Of a DNA stretch of 64,000 nucleotides, positions 1-7,651 are shown one piece after another. Within the stretch, counting starts at the first letter, position 1. Every line of letters starts with the position of its first letter. The notes under the pieces are model-generated. The model ran no database searches and was not told the origin of the DNA. It was given only the letters and a program-made list of their open reading frames with translations. The stretch comes from Phyllobacterium endophyticum (GTDB taxonomy: Bacteria > Pseudomonadota > Alphaproteobacteria > Rhizobiales > Rhizobiaceae): assembly GCF_003010935.1 (NCBI RefSeq), contig NZ_PGGN01000007.1:62001-126000 (forward strand), written 5' to 3'. The position numbers and the translations under genes are program-made.

Positions 1-91
1 GCGTCACTGGGCCGCGACAGAGCCATTCCGCGACGCCGCAACGCTCGAGCATTTCATCGATGGCTATCGCAAGGCCGGTCTTCCGGAATGA
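1..91 (+). CDS. C-terminal end of an unidentified gene
   Basis: The frame starting at base 2 is open and ends with TGA at 89-91. It gives 29 residues ending in FIDGYRKAGLPE. Endings of this kind, with an aromatic or leucine-rich helix followed by RKAGLPE, occur at the C-terminus of rhizobial adenylate-cyclase/TPR proteins. The fragment is too short to identify the gene, and the rest lies left of the window. Confidence 0.45.
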   Translation, partial: RHWAATEPFRDAATLEHFIDGYRKAGLPE

Positions 92-115
92 CGCGTCTTG
101 TCCGGACCTGGCGAT

Positions 116-508
116 CTATTCCTCGAAGCGGCCCGTCGCATCGCGATCCTGTTCGTATCGTCTCGTGAGCGGAAACGGCGGCAACCAGGTCTCTCGCCGG
201 ACAATCCAGCTTTCATAGGTCGGGGTCAGCTGGTCAGGCGCATCGAGCGATCCCAGGTTCACTTCGATTTCGTCGCCGGTGCGGGCGAAGACAGTCGAGC
301 CGCAGCGCGGGCAGAAAAACCTTCCGGCATAGTCGCGTGTTTCGCCCTTGATCGTCACCGCCCCCTCGGGGAAAACAGCCGAAGCGTGAAAAAGCGCCCC
401 ATGATGCTTGCGGCAGTCGAGACAATGGCAGATGCCGACCCGGTATGGACGTCCCGATGCCACCATCCGGATGTTGCCGCACAGGCAACCGCCCGTATAT
501 CGGTCCAT
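116..508 (-). CDS. GFA/CENP-V-type zinc protein
   Basis: This 130-residue protein belongs to the GFA (glutathione-dependent formaldehyde-activating enzyme-like) family. The zinc-binding cysteines are all present: C8 and C10 in GGCLCG, C27/C29/C32 in CHCLDC, and C66/C69 in FCPRCGS. Length and motif order fit the single-domain family. Most members have no proven reaction, so a role in formaldehyde or thiol chemistry is only family-level knowledge. It stands alone, converging with the gene that ends at 91. Confidence 0.85.
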   Translation of the reverse strand: MDRYTGGCLCGNIRMVASGRPYRVGICHCLDCRKHHGALFHASAVFPEGAVTIKGETRDYAGRFFCPRCGSTVFARTGDEIEVNLGSLDAPDQLTPTYESWIVRRETWLPPFPLTRRYEQDRDATGRFEE

Positions 509-614
509 GTTTAATGTCCTTAGAAATTCAAGCGCCTGAAATGTTACAACGAACAGCGCTGCCCTGCAATTGCAGCGCCCCCTCGGTCAAACGCGGGGTG
601 CCTGGCATGAAGTG

Positions 615-890
615 TCAGCTTGCCGTAAGTTGCGATTGCGATACGCAGCCCTCGACATAGATATCGGCTTCCTTCGCCGCGTCTACGAACACCGAGCGTG
701 CCATGTCGCCGGTTGCGCTGCCATCCATCGCCTCGAGGCAGGCCTGCTGGGCAAGACCATGCAATCTGCCGCGCTTCCCCGGCCATTCGTTGAGCAGGAA
801 TTCCGCGGCCTCCGCCACTGATTGTATCGTCCGGAGCTTGTTCGGGAACAGTGATTCGACGGTGACAGACTTGAAGTGTACGTTTTCCAT
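615..890 (-). CDS. DUF982 domain protein
   Basis: This is a 91-residue protein with the whole DUF982 pattern: an N-terminal beta region, then WPGKRGRLHGLAQQACLEA and a C-terminal FVDAAKEADI helix. DUF982 proteins are small, cytoplasmic and almost limited to rhizobia and relatives, often in several copies per genome. No function is known. It is monocistronic here. The start is the only ATG that keeps the full domain. Confidence 0.8.
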   Translation of the reverse strand: MENVHFKSVTVESLFPNKLRTIQSVAEAAEFLLNEWPGKRGRLHGLAQQACLEAMDGSATGDMARSVFVDAAKEADIYVEGCVSQSQLTAS

Positions 891-1099
891 CGCGCTGAAA
901 CGCCGAAGCGCTGCTTATGTTCCCCTGCCCCATGCATCCTTATAGCTAGTTGAACTTGCGGCACTGTCGGCGGAATGTGAGCGTGTCATGTTCACGCAAT
1001 ACCGCTTGTGATACGTTCGCAGACCTGAAATGAATGAACAAATTCGCTCCGTTCGCGCGGCGGCGGGCGGAACCTTGAAACACCACGGGAGAAACACAA

Positions 1100-1759
1100 A
1101 TGGGCCTTCGCATCAACGACACTGCACCGGATTTCACCGCTGAAACCACGCAGGGCGAGATCCATTTCCACGACTGGATCGATGGCAGCTATGCTGTTCT
1201 GTTCAGCCATCCGAAGAATTTCACCCCGGTCTGCACGACCGAGCTCGGTTACATGGCGGGGCTCGCGCCGGAATTTGCCAAGCGCAATGCCAAGATCATC
1301 GGGATATCTGTCGATCCGGTCGAAAACCACGAAAAATGGAAAGCCGATATCAAGACCGCGACAGGTCACGAGGTCGATTACCCCCTGATCGGCGACAAGG
1401 ACCTGAAGGTGGCAAAGCTATACGACATGCTGCCTGCAGACGCCGGCGATAGTTCCGAAGGCCGCACGCCGGCCGACAATGCCACGGTACGCTCTGTATT
1501 CGTTATCGGACCCGACAAGAAGGTGAAGATGACCCTCACCTATCCTATGACCACCGGACGCAATTTCGACGAGATACTGCGTGCTATCGACAGTATCCAG
1601 CTGACCGCCAAGCATCAGGTGGCAACACCTGCGCAGTGGAAGCAGGGCGAGGACGTCATCGTCACCGCAGCCGTGTCGGACGAGGATGCAAACCAGCGCT
1701 TTGGCGGCTTCGAACGCGTCCTGCCCTATCTGCGCAAGACAAAGCAGCCCAGCGCCTGA
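1100..1759 (+). CDS. 1-Cys peroxiredoxin (Prx6 type)
   Basis: This 219-residue thiol peroxidase would reduce H2O2, organic hydroperoxides or peroxynitrite in the cytoplasm. The peroxidatic cysteine is C45 in FTPVCTTELG. There is no second cysteine anywhere in the protein, so it must be of the 1-Cys type. Length and the long C-terminal part after TYPMTTGRNFDEI fit the Prx6/AhpC-TSA C-terminal subfamily. A purine-rich GGGAGAAACACAA precedes the ATG. It is transcribed alone, with about 200 bp of leader region upstream. No OxyR gene is visible nearby. Confidence 0.93.
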   Translation: MGLRINDTAPDFTAETTQGEIHFHDWIDGSYAVLFSHPKNFTPVCTTELGYMAGLAPEFAKRNAKIIGISVDPVENHEKWKADIKTATGHEVDYPLIGDKDLKVAKLYDMLPADAGDSSEGRTPADNATVRSVFVIGPDKKVKMTLTYPMTTGRNFDEILRAIDSIQLTAKHQVATPAQWKQGEDVIVTAAVSDEDANQRFGGFERVLPYLRKTKQPSA

Positions 1760-1894
1760 TCCAACCAGCACGCAAAGAAGGCTCGTCAGCGTTCACTCGT
1801 GCCCGCTGCAGAGTGCTTGACGCTACTTTAGACTAATTGTGTTTAAATCTTCTGTCTTCTAACCTTCAGGATAGGGAATGCGGACGGATGGCCA

Positions 1895-2281
1895 ATGGCG
1901 AATAAATTGCGAATTATCCTGGCAGTGTGCTTTACGGTTGGCATGATCAGCGGCGCCTCAGCAGATATGAGAATTTCATTCGAATGGGGCCCGACCAAAA
2001 AGTGCTTCGATTCAAAGACACCACCCATGCAGTTGAGTGGTGTACCGCAAGGGACTGCAAACCTCGACATCAGAATGCAAGACCAGAATGCCAGTGACTT
2101 TAATCACGGTGGAGGAAAAATTGCGTATACAGGCGAGAATACTCTTCCATATGGAGCGGTAAGCTATCGAGGACCATGTCCACCAGCCGGACAGCACACT
2201 TATATGTTCACGGTGAAAGCCCTCGATGCCAATGGGAAGACTCTCGCTACGGCAAAAGCAAAGCGGAAGTTTCCGCAGTAG
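1895..2281 (+). CDS. small secreted PEBP/YbhB-like protein
   Basis: This is a 128-residue exported protein. The signal peptide runs to about residue 24 (hydrophobic LRIILAVCFTVGMISGASA). The mature part resembles the phosphatidylethanolamine-binding (YbhB/YbcL) family in ISFEWGPTKKC, YRGPCPPAGQHTYMF and VKALDANG. At about 104 mature residues it is clearly shorter than YbhB, and the usual DPDAP...HW ligand-site segment is replaced by a DQNASDFNHGG stretch. I see the C-terminal half of the fold well and the N-terminal half poorly. The ligand is unknown. An earlier ATG at 1888 is out of frame. Confidence 0.6.
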   Translation: MANKLRIILAVCFTVGMISGASADMRISFEWGPTKKCFDSKTPPMQLSGVPQGTANLDIRMQDQNASDFNHGGGKIAYTGENTLPYGAVSYRGPCPPAGQHTYMFTVKALDANGKTLATAKAKRKFPQ

Positions 2282-2307
2282 GCTGTTACCACAAGCGTGA
2301 CTCGGTC

Positions 2308-2883
2308 TCACATCCCGCAATTGTTCAATTGCGCAGCATAGGTCCCAGCCATTGCAGCTGTGCGTCGTGCCGTGCGCTCGATACTTGGCTTGCCTCGCCA
2401 AGTGCCGCGCGCATAGTCATTCGGACCGGCGTAATAGGCCGCATAAAGGTTATAGGCATCGTTGAGTGGAATGCCGTTCAGTTTGTGGCTCCTTGCGTGG
2501 TACCAGCCAATGAAGTGAACCGCGTCGCTGAAGTCCGTTCGCCGCGCCGTCCACCGGCCTGTTTCCCGCTGGTAGTCGGCCCAGGTACCGTCCAGTGCCT
2601 GCGAATAGCCATAGGCGGTGGAGGGCCGCGTCCAGGGAATGAACCCGAAGAGCTTGGTGCGCGGCGGCTTGACGCGCGCACGGAACCCGGATTCCGTATA
2701 GATCGTCGCCATCAGGATAGGCACCGGAACGCCGTACTCAACCTCTACTGTCTTTGCCTGCCTGTACCAATTGTTGAAGAAACCATCCCTCTGATCGAAG
2801 ACGGCACAGACATTGTTGATCTGGGTTGGCGCTGTGGCGCAGCCTGTCAGCAGCAACAACGCGATGAACATGATGCGGCGCAT
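2308..2883 (-). CDS. lytic transglycosylase-like lipoprotein
   Basis: This 191-residue lipoprotein has a signal peptide ending in the lipobox LTGC (acylated C15). The body has the SLT/lysozyme-like core: ATIYTESGFRA, with a glutamate in the position of the catalytic acid, then AYGYSQALDGTW and NLYAAYYAGPNDYARGTW. It probably cleaves peptidoglycan from the periplasmic side of a membrane. I chose the ATG at 2883 because AAGGA lies nine bases upstream and the signal peptide then begins MRRIMF. An upstream TTG in frame would spoil the signal. It converges with the PEBP-like gene, only 26 bp away. Confidence 0.8.
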   Translation of the reverse strand: MRRIMFIALLLLTGCATAPTQINNVCAVFDQRDGFFNNWYRQAKTVEVEYGVPVPILMATIYTESGFRARVKPPRTKLFGFIPWTRPSTAYGYSQALDGTWADYQRETGRWTARRTDFSDAVHFIGWYHARSHKLNGIPLNDAYNLYAAYYAGPNDYARGTWRGKPSIERTARRTAAMAGTYAAQLNNCGM

Positions 2884-2985
2884 GGGGCAAGTCCTTGTCT
2901 GGACCAACCACCTATTCCCGAATCCCTAACAGGGAGTTACCGGTTAATTCATTCGTAATGCGTTCGTTAAAAGTTGATTAAAGGT

Positions 2986-3492
2986 CTACAGACCCGCCAG
3001 CGCCTTCTCGACCACGGCGATGGACCGGCGGGCGTCGGAGTCCAACGTCGAGCCGTGGTAATAACGCACGATCAATGACAGGTTCTCATCGGCGGACCGG
3101 TTTGTGTCGTCCGATATCGTTGCCAGCGCAAATCCCGCTGTCTCGAGTTCGATAAATTCGATCCGCTCGGCAGAAAGCTCCGCCGCCTTCACCGCATCCC
3201 GTAGCATTTCGGTGTTCTTGTCCGGTCCGGGCTTCGGACCATTTTTCATTCTCTGGCGGATCGTCCGCAGCGGCGCCACGACCTCTTCCCGCCACGCGCT
3301 GACAAGGGCGATGATCTGCTCGGCTTTTGCCGGCGAAAGCGCGATGGAACCCTGCTTGAGCCATGCCGCGAACAGCAGCACAGGCACATCGACGCCATTT
3401 CTTTCCTGCAATGCCAGGCAGGCATCGGCAACGTCAGGCGCCTTGTAAAGGCGCAGCGCGAAATCCCATAGGCCGTTATTGACGTCGTGCAT
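2986..3492 (-). CDS. TIGR02444/DUF2390 family protein
   Basis: A 168-residue soluble, mostly helical protein. The N-terminal part LWDFALRLYKAPDVADACLA followed by GVDVPVLLFAAWL is the signature of the TIGR02444 family, which is widespread in Proteobacteria. No function has been established. The ATG at 3492 is preceded by GGTGGGAAAACC. Twenty-six further residues are open upstream but lack this signal. Confidence 0.75.
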   Translation of the reverse strand: MHDVNNGLWDFALRLYKAPDVADACLALQERNGVDVPVLLFAAWLKQGSIALSPAKAEQIIALVSAWREEVVAPLRTIRQRMKNGPKPGPDKNTEMLRDAVKAAELSAERIEFIELETAGFALATISDDTNRSADENLSLIVRYYHGSTLDSDARRSIAVVEKALAGL

Positions 3493-3591
3493 GGTTTTCC
3501 CACCGCGTTTGCATGGCCGGAGAATGTGATCCGCCCGCTTTATCAGCTTAGCAAGCAGGAAGAAAGGCAAACCGGATATTTCGCGTCATGT

Positions 3592-4545
3592 TCAACCGCC
3601 GTGGCCTTGCGGCAAACAAGCTTCGCAGATCGCCGCGATGTGGCGATGATCCGTGCCGCAGCAACCGCCAAGCACCCGCATCTGCGGAAATGATCCTGTC
3701 AGTCCTTTATACCATCGGCCTAGATCGGCGGGGTCGCCCGCATCGAGTACCGTTGAATCGTCGAGCTCCGCATGGCTTTTGGCGGAAGCGTTCGCCCTGA
3801 TGCCGCGCACGCGCTCAAGCCACGCTTCACCCTTGTCGAGGACACCGGCGAAATGGCTCGGGTGCGCGCAATTGATCATGTAATATGCAGGTGATCCCCC
3901 GGTTGCATCATCGACCCGGTTGATCGCATCGCCGAGCGACAAGCCGGTGACCAGCTTTCCATCGGTCTCCACAGTGAATGATATTGCGCAGGGCATCGCG
4001 TATGTTATTGCCGCACGTGCGATGCCGATCGCCTCGCTATAGTTGGTCAAGGTAAAGGCCGCGACCATGTCCGCTTCGGTTTCTGCAAAACTCTCGACCT
4101 GCGCTCCATGGTAGGTTTCCGCTTCCTCGGCGTTCATGTTTCCCGCCTTGTAGCCGTCGCCGCGCGGTCCGATCGCCCCGCTGATGACGCAGGGCGTTGC
4201 ATCCGTCTCAAACTCCGGGCGGAGTTCCAGCAGAAGACCAGCCGCATCCATGTTCACTTTCCGCAAGGCTCCGGCATCATAGCCAAGCTTGGCGCCCCAG
4301 TCCGCGTTGGCCCGCCATGTCGGCGTATCGAGGATGAAGCCGGCGTTGTGCCGCCGCGCGATCTCGAGATAGCGGCCGTAATAGTCCTTCAGGCGCTGCC
4401 TGCCTTCCGGCGTCGCCATCAAGACGAAGGATGCGAACTCCGGCAAGTCGATCCCGTCGTGGAATATGAATGTCGTCTCCATGCCGCCGTCGCTGAGAAA
4501 GGTGCTCCCGGCGAGTTGCGGCAGGTTTTGGCGGTATTTGGGCAT
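3592..4545 (-). CDS. homocysteine S-methyltransferase family protein
   Basis: This 317-residue TIM-barrel enzyme belongs to the Pfam S-methyl_trans family (MmuM-, BHMT- and MetH-N-type). The expected zinc site is present: NCAHPSHF in the middle and the GGCCGT pair near the C-terminus. The likely donor is S-methylmethionine or another methylated compound and the acceptor homocysteine, but the donor cannot be read from sequence. The ATG at 4545 is preceded by GGAAGGGAGGACAATC. It follows the HAD gene by about 50 bp on the same strand and may be co-transcribed with it. Confidence 0.85.
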   Translation of the reverse strand: MPKYRQNLPQLAGSTFLSDGGMETTFIFHDGIDLPEFASFVLMATPEGRQRLKDYYGRYLEIARRHNAGFILDTPTWRANADWGAKLGYDAGALRKVNMDAAGLLLELRPEFETDATPCVISGAIGPRGDGYKAGNMNAEEAETYHGAQVESFAETEADMVAAFTLTNYSEAIGIARAAITYAMPCAISFTVETDGKLVTGLSLGDAINRVDDATGGSPAYYMINCAHPSHFAGVLDKGEAWLERVRGIRANASAKSHAELDDSTVLDAGDPADLGRWYKGLTGSFPQMRVLGGCCGTDHRHIAAICEACLPQGHGG

Positions 4546-4596
4546 GATTGTCCTCCCTTCCATTTATTGACCGGGATTATGTTTGCCCCGGCGCCT

Positions 4597-5274
4597 TCAT
4601 GCGTCGACTGTTCTCGCCAGCGATAGAAGACCATGCTCGACGATCCCGATCTGCAGGTCCTGGTAGTCGCGTATGGTTGTGTGAGCGGTTTCGATGGGGT
4701 GCTTGTGGGTAGCCGTGATTACCATCACGTCGGCACCGGCAGCGTCGCCCGCGAGGATCCCCGGCACAGCATCCTCGAAGACGAGGCAGTCCTTGATATC
4801 GAACCCGAGCTTGCGTGCCGCAAGCAGGTAGCAATCCGGATTTGGCTTGCCGACCTTGACGTCTTCCGCGGTGACAAGATTGGCAGGCATTGAAATTCCG
4901 GCCGCCGCCAGCCGGCGCTTTGCAAGTTCAAGGGGCGATGAGGTCACGATTGTCCACTTGGCCGGTGGCAGCGCGGCCAGGAATTGCGCGGCGCCCGGCA
5001 GCGGAACTATCCCCTCGACATCGACAATTTCCGCTTCGGTGATCTTGACTGCTTCTTCTTCTGGATCGACGCCCGGAAGCCCCAGCCTGCGCACCGTATC
5101 CACGGCGCGGGCCCCATGCATCGTCGGCAGGAATGTCTTGACGTCGAGCCCTTGCCTTTCTGCCCATCTCGCCCAGACACGCTCTGCGGCCTCTGTGGAG
5201 TTTATCAGCGTCCCGTCCATATCGAACAGGAAGCCTGCATATTTCTTGTCGAAGGCAGATGATGGTTTCAGCAC
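4597..5274 (-). CDS. HAD-family sugar-phosphate phosphatase
   Basis: This is a 225-residue HAD hydrolase of the beta-phosphoglucomutase/YniC-like subclass. Motif I is FLFDMDGTL near residue 17, motif II is the serine-rich IVTSSPLE, motif III is KVGKPNPD, and motif IV is VFEDAVPG. The helical cap sits between motifs I and II. Known relatives dephosphorylate small sugar phosphates such as 2-deoxyglucose-6-phosphate or glycerol phosphate. The exact substrate is unknown. It lies upstream of the homocysteine methyltransferase-like gene on the same strand. Confidence 0.85.
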   Translation of the reverse strand: MLKPSSAFDKKYAGFLFDMDGTLINSTEAAERVWARWAERQGLDVKTFLPTMHGARAVDTVRRLGLPGVDPEEEAVKITEAEIVDVEGIVPLPGAAQFLAALPPAKWTIVTSSPLELAKRRLAAAGISMPANLVTAEDVKVGKPNPDCYLLAARKLGFDIKDCLVFEDAVPGILAGDAAGADVMVITATHKHPIETAHTTIRDYQDLQIGIVEHGLLSLARTVDA

Positions 5275-5352
5275 GATATCTCTTTCTCGTCTTTGGAGAG
5301 GCGCAACTACCCCATGGTGAGCTTCCTGGGACTATCGAAGGGCGATGCAAGT

Positions 5353-5976
5353 TCACATTTTGGATTTAGCCGATCCCCAGCGGAGTCCATCCATCAGCAG
5401 CGAGACCAGACGGCGCGAACGATCGCGCCAGTCCGGCGTATCCGGCGCCGAGTATATCCCCGACAAAGCCTGCGATATATCGCTTATATCGACGTCGCTG
5501 CGAATGGAGCCGTCGGCGACAGCAGCATCCACAAGTCGCTGCAGGGCCGTCGTAACCATGCCCGACGTATTGGCGAAGACTTCGGAATTCGCGTCGAAGA
5601 GAATGCGCAGACTATGCGCCATGCCACGCTTTGCAGCAATGTAGTCGACGAAACGCTGCATCCATTCGGACAGGGCGACGTCAGGCGCATTGTTCTGTGC
5701 CAGTTCTTCCGCCGCATCGCAGAGCGCTTCGACTTCGCGGCGATAGACGACCTCTACAAGATGCTCGCGTGTGGGAAAATGCCGGTAAAGCGTGCCGATG
5801 CCAACCTTCGCCTGACGTGCGATATCTTCAAGCGAGGCGGCGCCGCCCCGTTCGGCGAAGGCAATCGCAGCTATAGCGATCAGCTTCTCCCGATTGCGGC
5901 TGGCATCTGCCCGCAGTCGCTTGGCCTGTGCCGCTGGCGCTACTTCCTTGAACTCGGGCGGCTCCTTGCGACGCAA
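5353..5976 (-). CDS. TetR-family transcriptional regulator
   Basis: The helix-turn-helix is near the N-terminus (AASLEDIARQAKVGIGTLYRHF), followed by a TetR_C-like ligand domain. With a TTG start at 5976, preceded by GGAG seven bases upstream, the protein has 207 residues, the usual TetR length. The frame stays open to a GTG at 6048, where GGAG is directly adjacent to the start, so 6048 is a less likely alternative. The gene is divergent from the aldehyde oxidoreductase operon at 6195 and is the obvious candidate repressor of it. That link is inferred from position only. Confidence 0.85.
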   Translation of the reverse strand: MRRKEPPEFKEVAPAAQAKRLRADASRNREKLIAIAAIAFAERGGAASLEDIARQAKVGIGTLYRHFPTREHLVEVVYRREVEALCDAAEELAQNNAPDVALSEWMQRFVDYIAAKRGMAHSLRILFDANSEVFANTSGMVTTALQRLVDAAVADGSIRSDVDISDISQALSGIYSAPDTPDWRDRSRRLVSLLMDGLRWGSAKSKM

Positions 5977-6194
5977 TTTTTCAACTCCAGAGGCGATTGG
6001 GACTTGAACCGTCCGGGTCAAGCCGCTATGTTCAAGAAACGGAGGCACCTCCGATTATCTCGTATCCTCCAGACTGATACCCTATTTGGGACCCGCATGT
6101 CATGTTTTTTGCGCCTTGAACGCAACTCAACCCTGGCGGCCCCGTTGGATCTCCCAAGCATCAGGCCGTTTACGGCCTAAGGAGCAGCACGCCC

Positions 6195-6671
6195 ATGACC
6201 AATCAAATCACAATCAATCTCGATATCAATGGCAAGACGCATGCGCTCGCCGTCGAACCGCGCGTGACCCTGCTTGATGCATTGCGCGAGCATCTCGAAC
6301 TCACCGGAACCAAGAAAGGTTGCGACCAGGGCCAATGCGGAGCCTGCACCGTGCATGTCGATGGTCGACGCGTGCTTTCCTGCCTCACGCTTGCGGTCCA
6401 GGCAGAGGGACGTTCTGTCACCACCATCGAGGGGCTCTCCGCTCCGGGTGCCGATCTGCACTCGGTTCAATCCGCATTTCTCGAACATGATGCCTTTCAG
6501 TGCGGCTATTGCACCCCCGGGCAGATCATGTCGGCAGTCGCCTGCATCCGCGAAGGCCATGCCGGTTCCGACGAGGAAATACGTGAATATATGTCAGGCA
6601 ATCTTTGCCGCTGCGGCGCCTACCCGCACATTGTCGAGGCGGTACGCGAAGCTGCAAAGGTGATGTCATGA
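6195..6671 (+). CDS. paoA: aldehyde oxidoreductase, 2Fe-2S subunit (PaoA type)
   Basis: This 158-residue subunit carries two [2Fe-2S] clusters. The plant-type site is [13 protein letters not shown] with a further C in VLSCLT. The second, four-helix site is [10 protein letters not shown] plus [11 protein letters not shown]. It passes electrons from the molybdenum cofactor subunit to FAD. Unlike E. coli PaoA (YagT) it has no Tat signal: it begins directly with [11 protein letters not shown], so the complex is probably cytoplasmic. It is the first gene of a tight three-gene operon, with ATGA overlap to the next gene. Confidence 0.92.
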   Translation: MTNQITINLDINGKTHALAVEPRVTLLDALREHLELTGTKKGCDQGQCGACTVHVDGRRVLSCLTLAVQAEGRSVTTIEGLSAPGADLHSVQSAFLEHDAFQCGYCTPGQIMSAVACIREGHAGSDEEIREYMSGNLCRCGAYPHIVEAVREAAKVMS

Positions 6672-7651
6672 GAGATTTTTCCTATCTTCGCGCCAACTCC
6701 TTCGAGGAAGCGTCGAGTGCTGCGGCAATGCCCGCGACAATGCTGCTTGCCGGTGGCACCACTCTCATCGATCTTGCCAAGTGCGGCGTCACCAATCCCG
6801 AGCGCCTCGTCGATATCACGCACCTCGACGGCTTCGATGCGGTCACGGTCGATGCTGAAGGCGCCTCTATCGGCGCACTGGCCAAGATGAGCCGGGTCGC
6901 GGCCGATCCATCGATCCTCGAAAATTTTCCAGCCGTTTCGGAAGCGCTGTGGCAGGCCGCCTCGGCGCAGATTCGCAACATGGCGACGATCGGCGGCAAT
7001 CTTCTCCAGCGCACCCGCTGTGCCTATTTCCGCGACCCTGCAAGTTTTCCTGCTTGCAACAAACGCGTTCCGGGCAGCGGCTGCTCTGCCATGGAGGGCG
7101 TCAATCGCGGCCACGCGGTTCTAGGCACGAGCCAAGCCTGCATCGCAACCTACCCGGGGGATCTCGCTGCTGCCCTCGTCGCCTTCGATGCGATCGTGCA
7201 TCTTGGCGGGCGAAAAGTCGCCATTGACGACTTCTTCCTCCTCCCCGGCGCGACTCCGCACCAGGAACACGCCATTCAGCCGGGCGAGATGATCACCGCG
7301 ATCACGATACCCGCCTCGGTCGCTGCACGGCACTCGACCTACCTGAAAGTGCGAGACCGCCAGTCCTATGAGTTCGCGGCTGCGAGCGCGGCTGTCGGCA
7401 TCGAGCTCGAAGCGGATCGGGAAACCATTCGCGACATCCGCATAGGGCTTGGCGGCGTCGCGACGAAACCTTGGCGTGCCCGTGCGGTCGAGAATGCTCT
7501 TCGCGGAAAGGTGCTGGAGCCGGACATTGTCAAGAGCGCCAGCCGTTTAGCGGTCGAAGGCGCGATCGCCCATGGCGGCAACCACTACAAGATTGAGCTC
7601 GCCCCGCGCGTTGTCGAACGCGCCATCCTAAAATCGGGAGCTTTGGCATGA
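6668..7651 (+). CDS. paoB: aldehyde oxidoreductase, FAD/4Fe-4S subunit (PaoB type)
   Basis: A 327-residue flavoprotein subunit. The FAD-binding loops are LLAGGTTLIDLA and MATIGGNLLQRTRC. After the latter comes an insertion with cysteines (RCAYFRD, FPACNKR, PGSGCSAM) that in E. coli PaoB holds an extra [4Fe-4S] cluster. The same cysteines are visible here, which sets it apart from plain xanthine dehydrogenase FAD subunits. The ATG at 6668 overlaps the previous stop by four bases, and the next gene overlaps its end in the same way. Confidence 0.9.
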   Translation: MRDFSYLRANSFEEASSAAAMPATMLLAGGTTLIDLAKCGVTNPERLVDITHLDGFDAVTVDAEGASIGALAKMSRVAADPSILENFPAVSEALWQAASAQIRNMATIGGNLLQRTRCAYFRDPASFPACNKRVPGSGCSAMEGVNRGHAVLGTSQACIATYPGDLAAALVAFDAIVHLGGRKVAIDDFFLLPGATPHQEHAIQPGEMITAITIPASVAARHSTYLKVRDRQSYEFAAASAAVGIELEADRETIRDIRIGLGGVATKPWRARAVENALRGKVLEPDIVKSASRLAVEGAIAHGGNHYKIELAPRVVERAILKSGALA

